Source: Pseudidiomarina tainanensis
Lineage (GTDB): Bacteria; Pseudomonadota; Gammaproteobacteria; Enterobacterales; Alteromonadaceae
Direction of reading: 5' to 3'
NCBI RefSeq assembly: GCF_004214835.1
Contig: NZ_PIQJ01000002.1
Span: 186,001-250,000 of the forward strand
Length of the DNA: 64,000 nucleotides
Part shown: in pieces, positions 63,853-64,000 of the stretch
Layout of the letters: every line of letters starts with the position of its first letter
How positions within the stretch are numbered: the stretch's first letter is position 1
Program-made: the position numbers and the translations under genes
The notes under the pieces: model-generated
The model's database searches: none
What the model was told of the DNA's origin: nothing
What the model saw: the letters and a program-made list of their open reading frames with translations, nothing else

Positions 63853-64000
63853 GTAAGTCAGTCAATAAAGTCGTTCTCGCTTACTCGGGTGGCTTGGACA
63901 CATCCGCCATTGTGCCGTGGTTGAAGGAAAATTATGACTGTGAAGTAGTCGCCTTTGTGGCAGACGTCGGTCAGGGTGACGAAGAACTCGAAGGCGTTGA
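63849..64000 (+). CDS. argG: Argininosuccinate synthase, N-terminal part, cut by window edge
   Basis: The frame starts at an ATG overlapping the argF stop (ATGA) and continues past base 64000, about 50 residues visible. [18 protein letters not shown] is the ATP pyrophosphatase P-loop of ArgG, and [12 protein letters not shown] is the next conserved segment. It joins citrulline and aspartate in the arginine pathway. Confidence 0.95.
   Translation, partial: MSKSVNKVVLAYSGGLDTSAIVPWLKENYDCEVVAFVADVGQGDEELEGV

Overview
This 64 kb window looks like a chromosomal segment of a marine gammaproteobacterium. I infer the Idiomarinaceae (Idiomarina/Pseudidiomarina-like, Alteromonadales) from protein sequence character and gene neighbourhoods: yicC/rph/pyrE, glnA-ntrB-ntrC, a complete hut cluster, hslVU, argS-priA-rpmE and an argCBFG operon. 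No rRNA genes, intact tRNAs or CRISPR arrays were seen.

Layout. (1) 1-3150 is accessory DNA. It holds the N-terminal part of a PLD-domain (DUF3427-type) helicase running off the left edge, a tRNA-3'-end-like sequence, an orphan PD-(D/E)XK-like protein, a hicAB toxin-antitoxin pair and two fragments of IS3-family transposases. (2) 3160-18900 is core: a membrane protein, yicC, rph, pyrE, an exported cyanophycinase-like protein, a double periplasmic binding protein, trmL, a CDF cation exporter, a lysophospholipase, a CpxAR-like pair, ntrC/ntrB and glnA. glnA has two textbook NtrC boxes and a sigma-54 promoter. (3) 18910-27460 holds a repeat-rich intergenic region, an RND efflux pair, a CNNM/CBS protein, typA, a 27-residue lysine-rich protein too short for routine calling, and an Rnk/GreA-like factor. 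(4) 27690-38931 is the most unusual part, an AT-richer signalling cluster. It begins with LuxO-type boxes, a perfect sigma-54 promoter and a roughly 77-nt transcript candidate ending in a strong terminator that abuts the start codon of a LuxO-like regulator. It continues with GGDEF/EAL, Cache-sensor kinase, REC, HTH-REC, REC-EAL, HPt, degenerate EAL and GAF-kinase-REC genes. (5) 38966-45249 holds small housekeeping and accessory genes. (6) 45246-51557 is the histidine utilisation cluster hutHUC / hutI / hutG with a HutC operator. (7) 51564-64000 holds rraA, hslUV (with a sigma-32-like promoter), a SPOR protein, argS, priA, maeB, rpmE and argCBFG with ArgR boxes. Three intergenic spacers here carry a dispersed heptad-based repeat family, including a 41-bp tandem array.

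How it fits together. Nitrogen control (glnA, ntrBC), histidine catabolism and arginine biosynthesis form the metabolic core. The signalling cluster appears to be a phosphorelay: sensor kinases feed REC and HPt modules and a LuxO-like sigma-54 activator, which I propose switches on a small RNA next to its own gene. EAL domains, one apparently intact and two degenerate, suggest coupling to cyclic-di-GMP. This resembles the Vibrio LuxU-LuxO-Qrr arrangement, but the RNA does not carry the Qrr core and the partners differ, so it may be an undescribed sRNA system.
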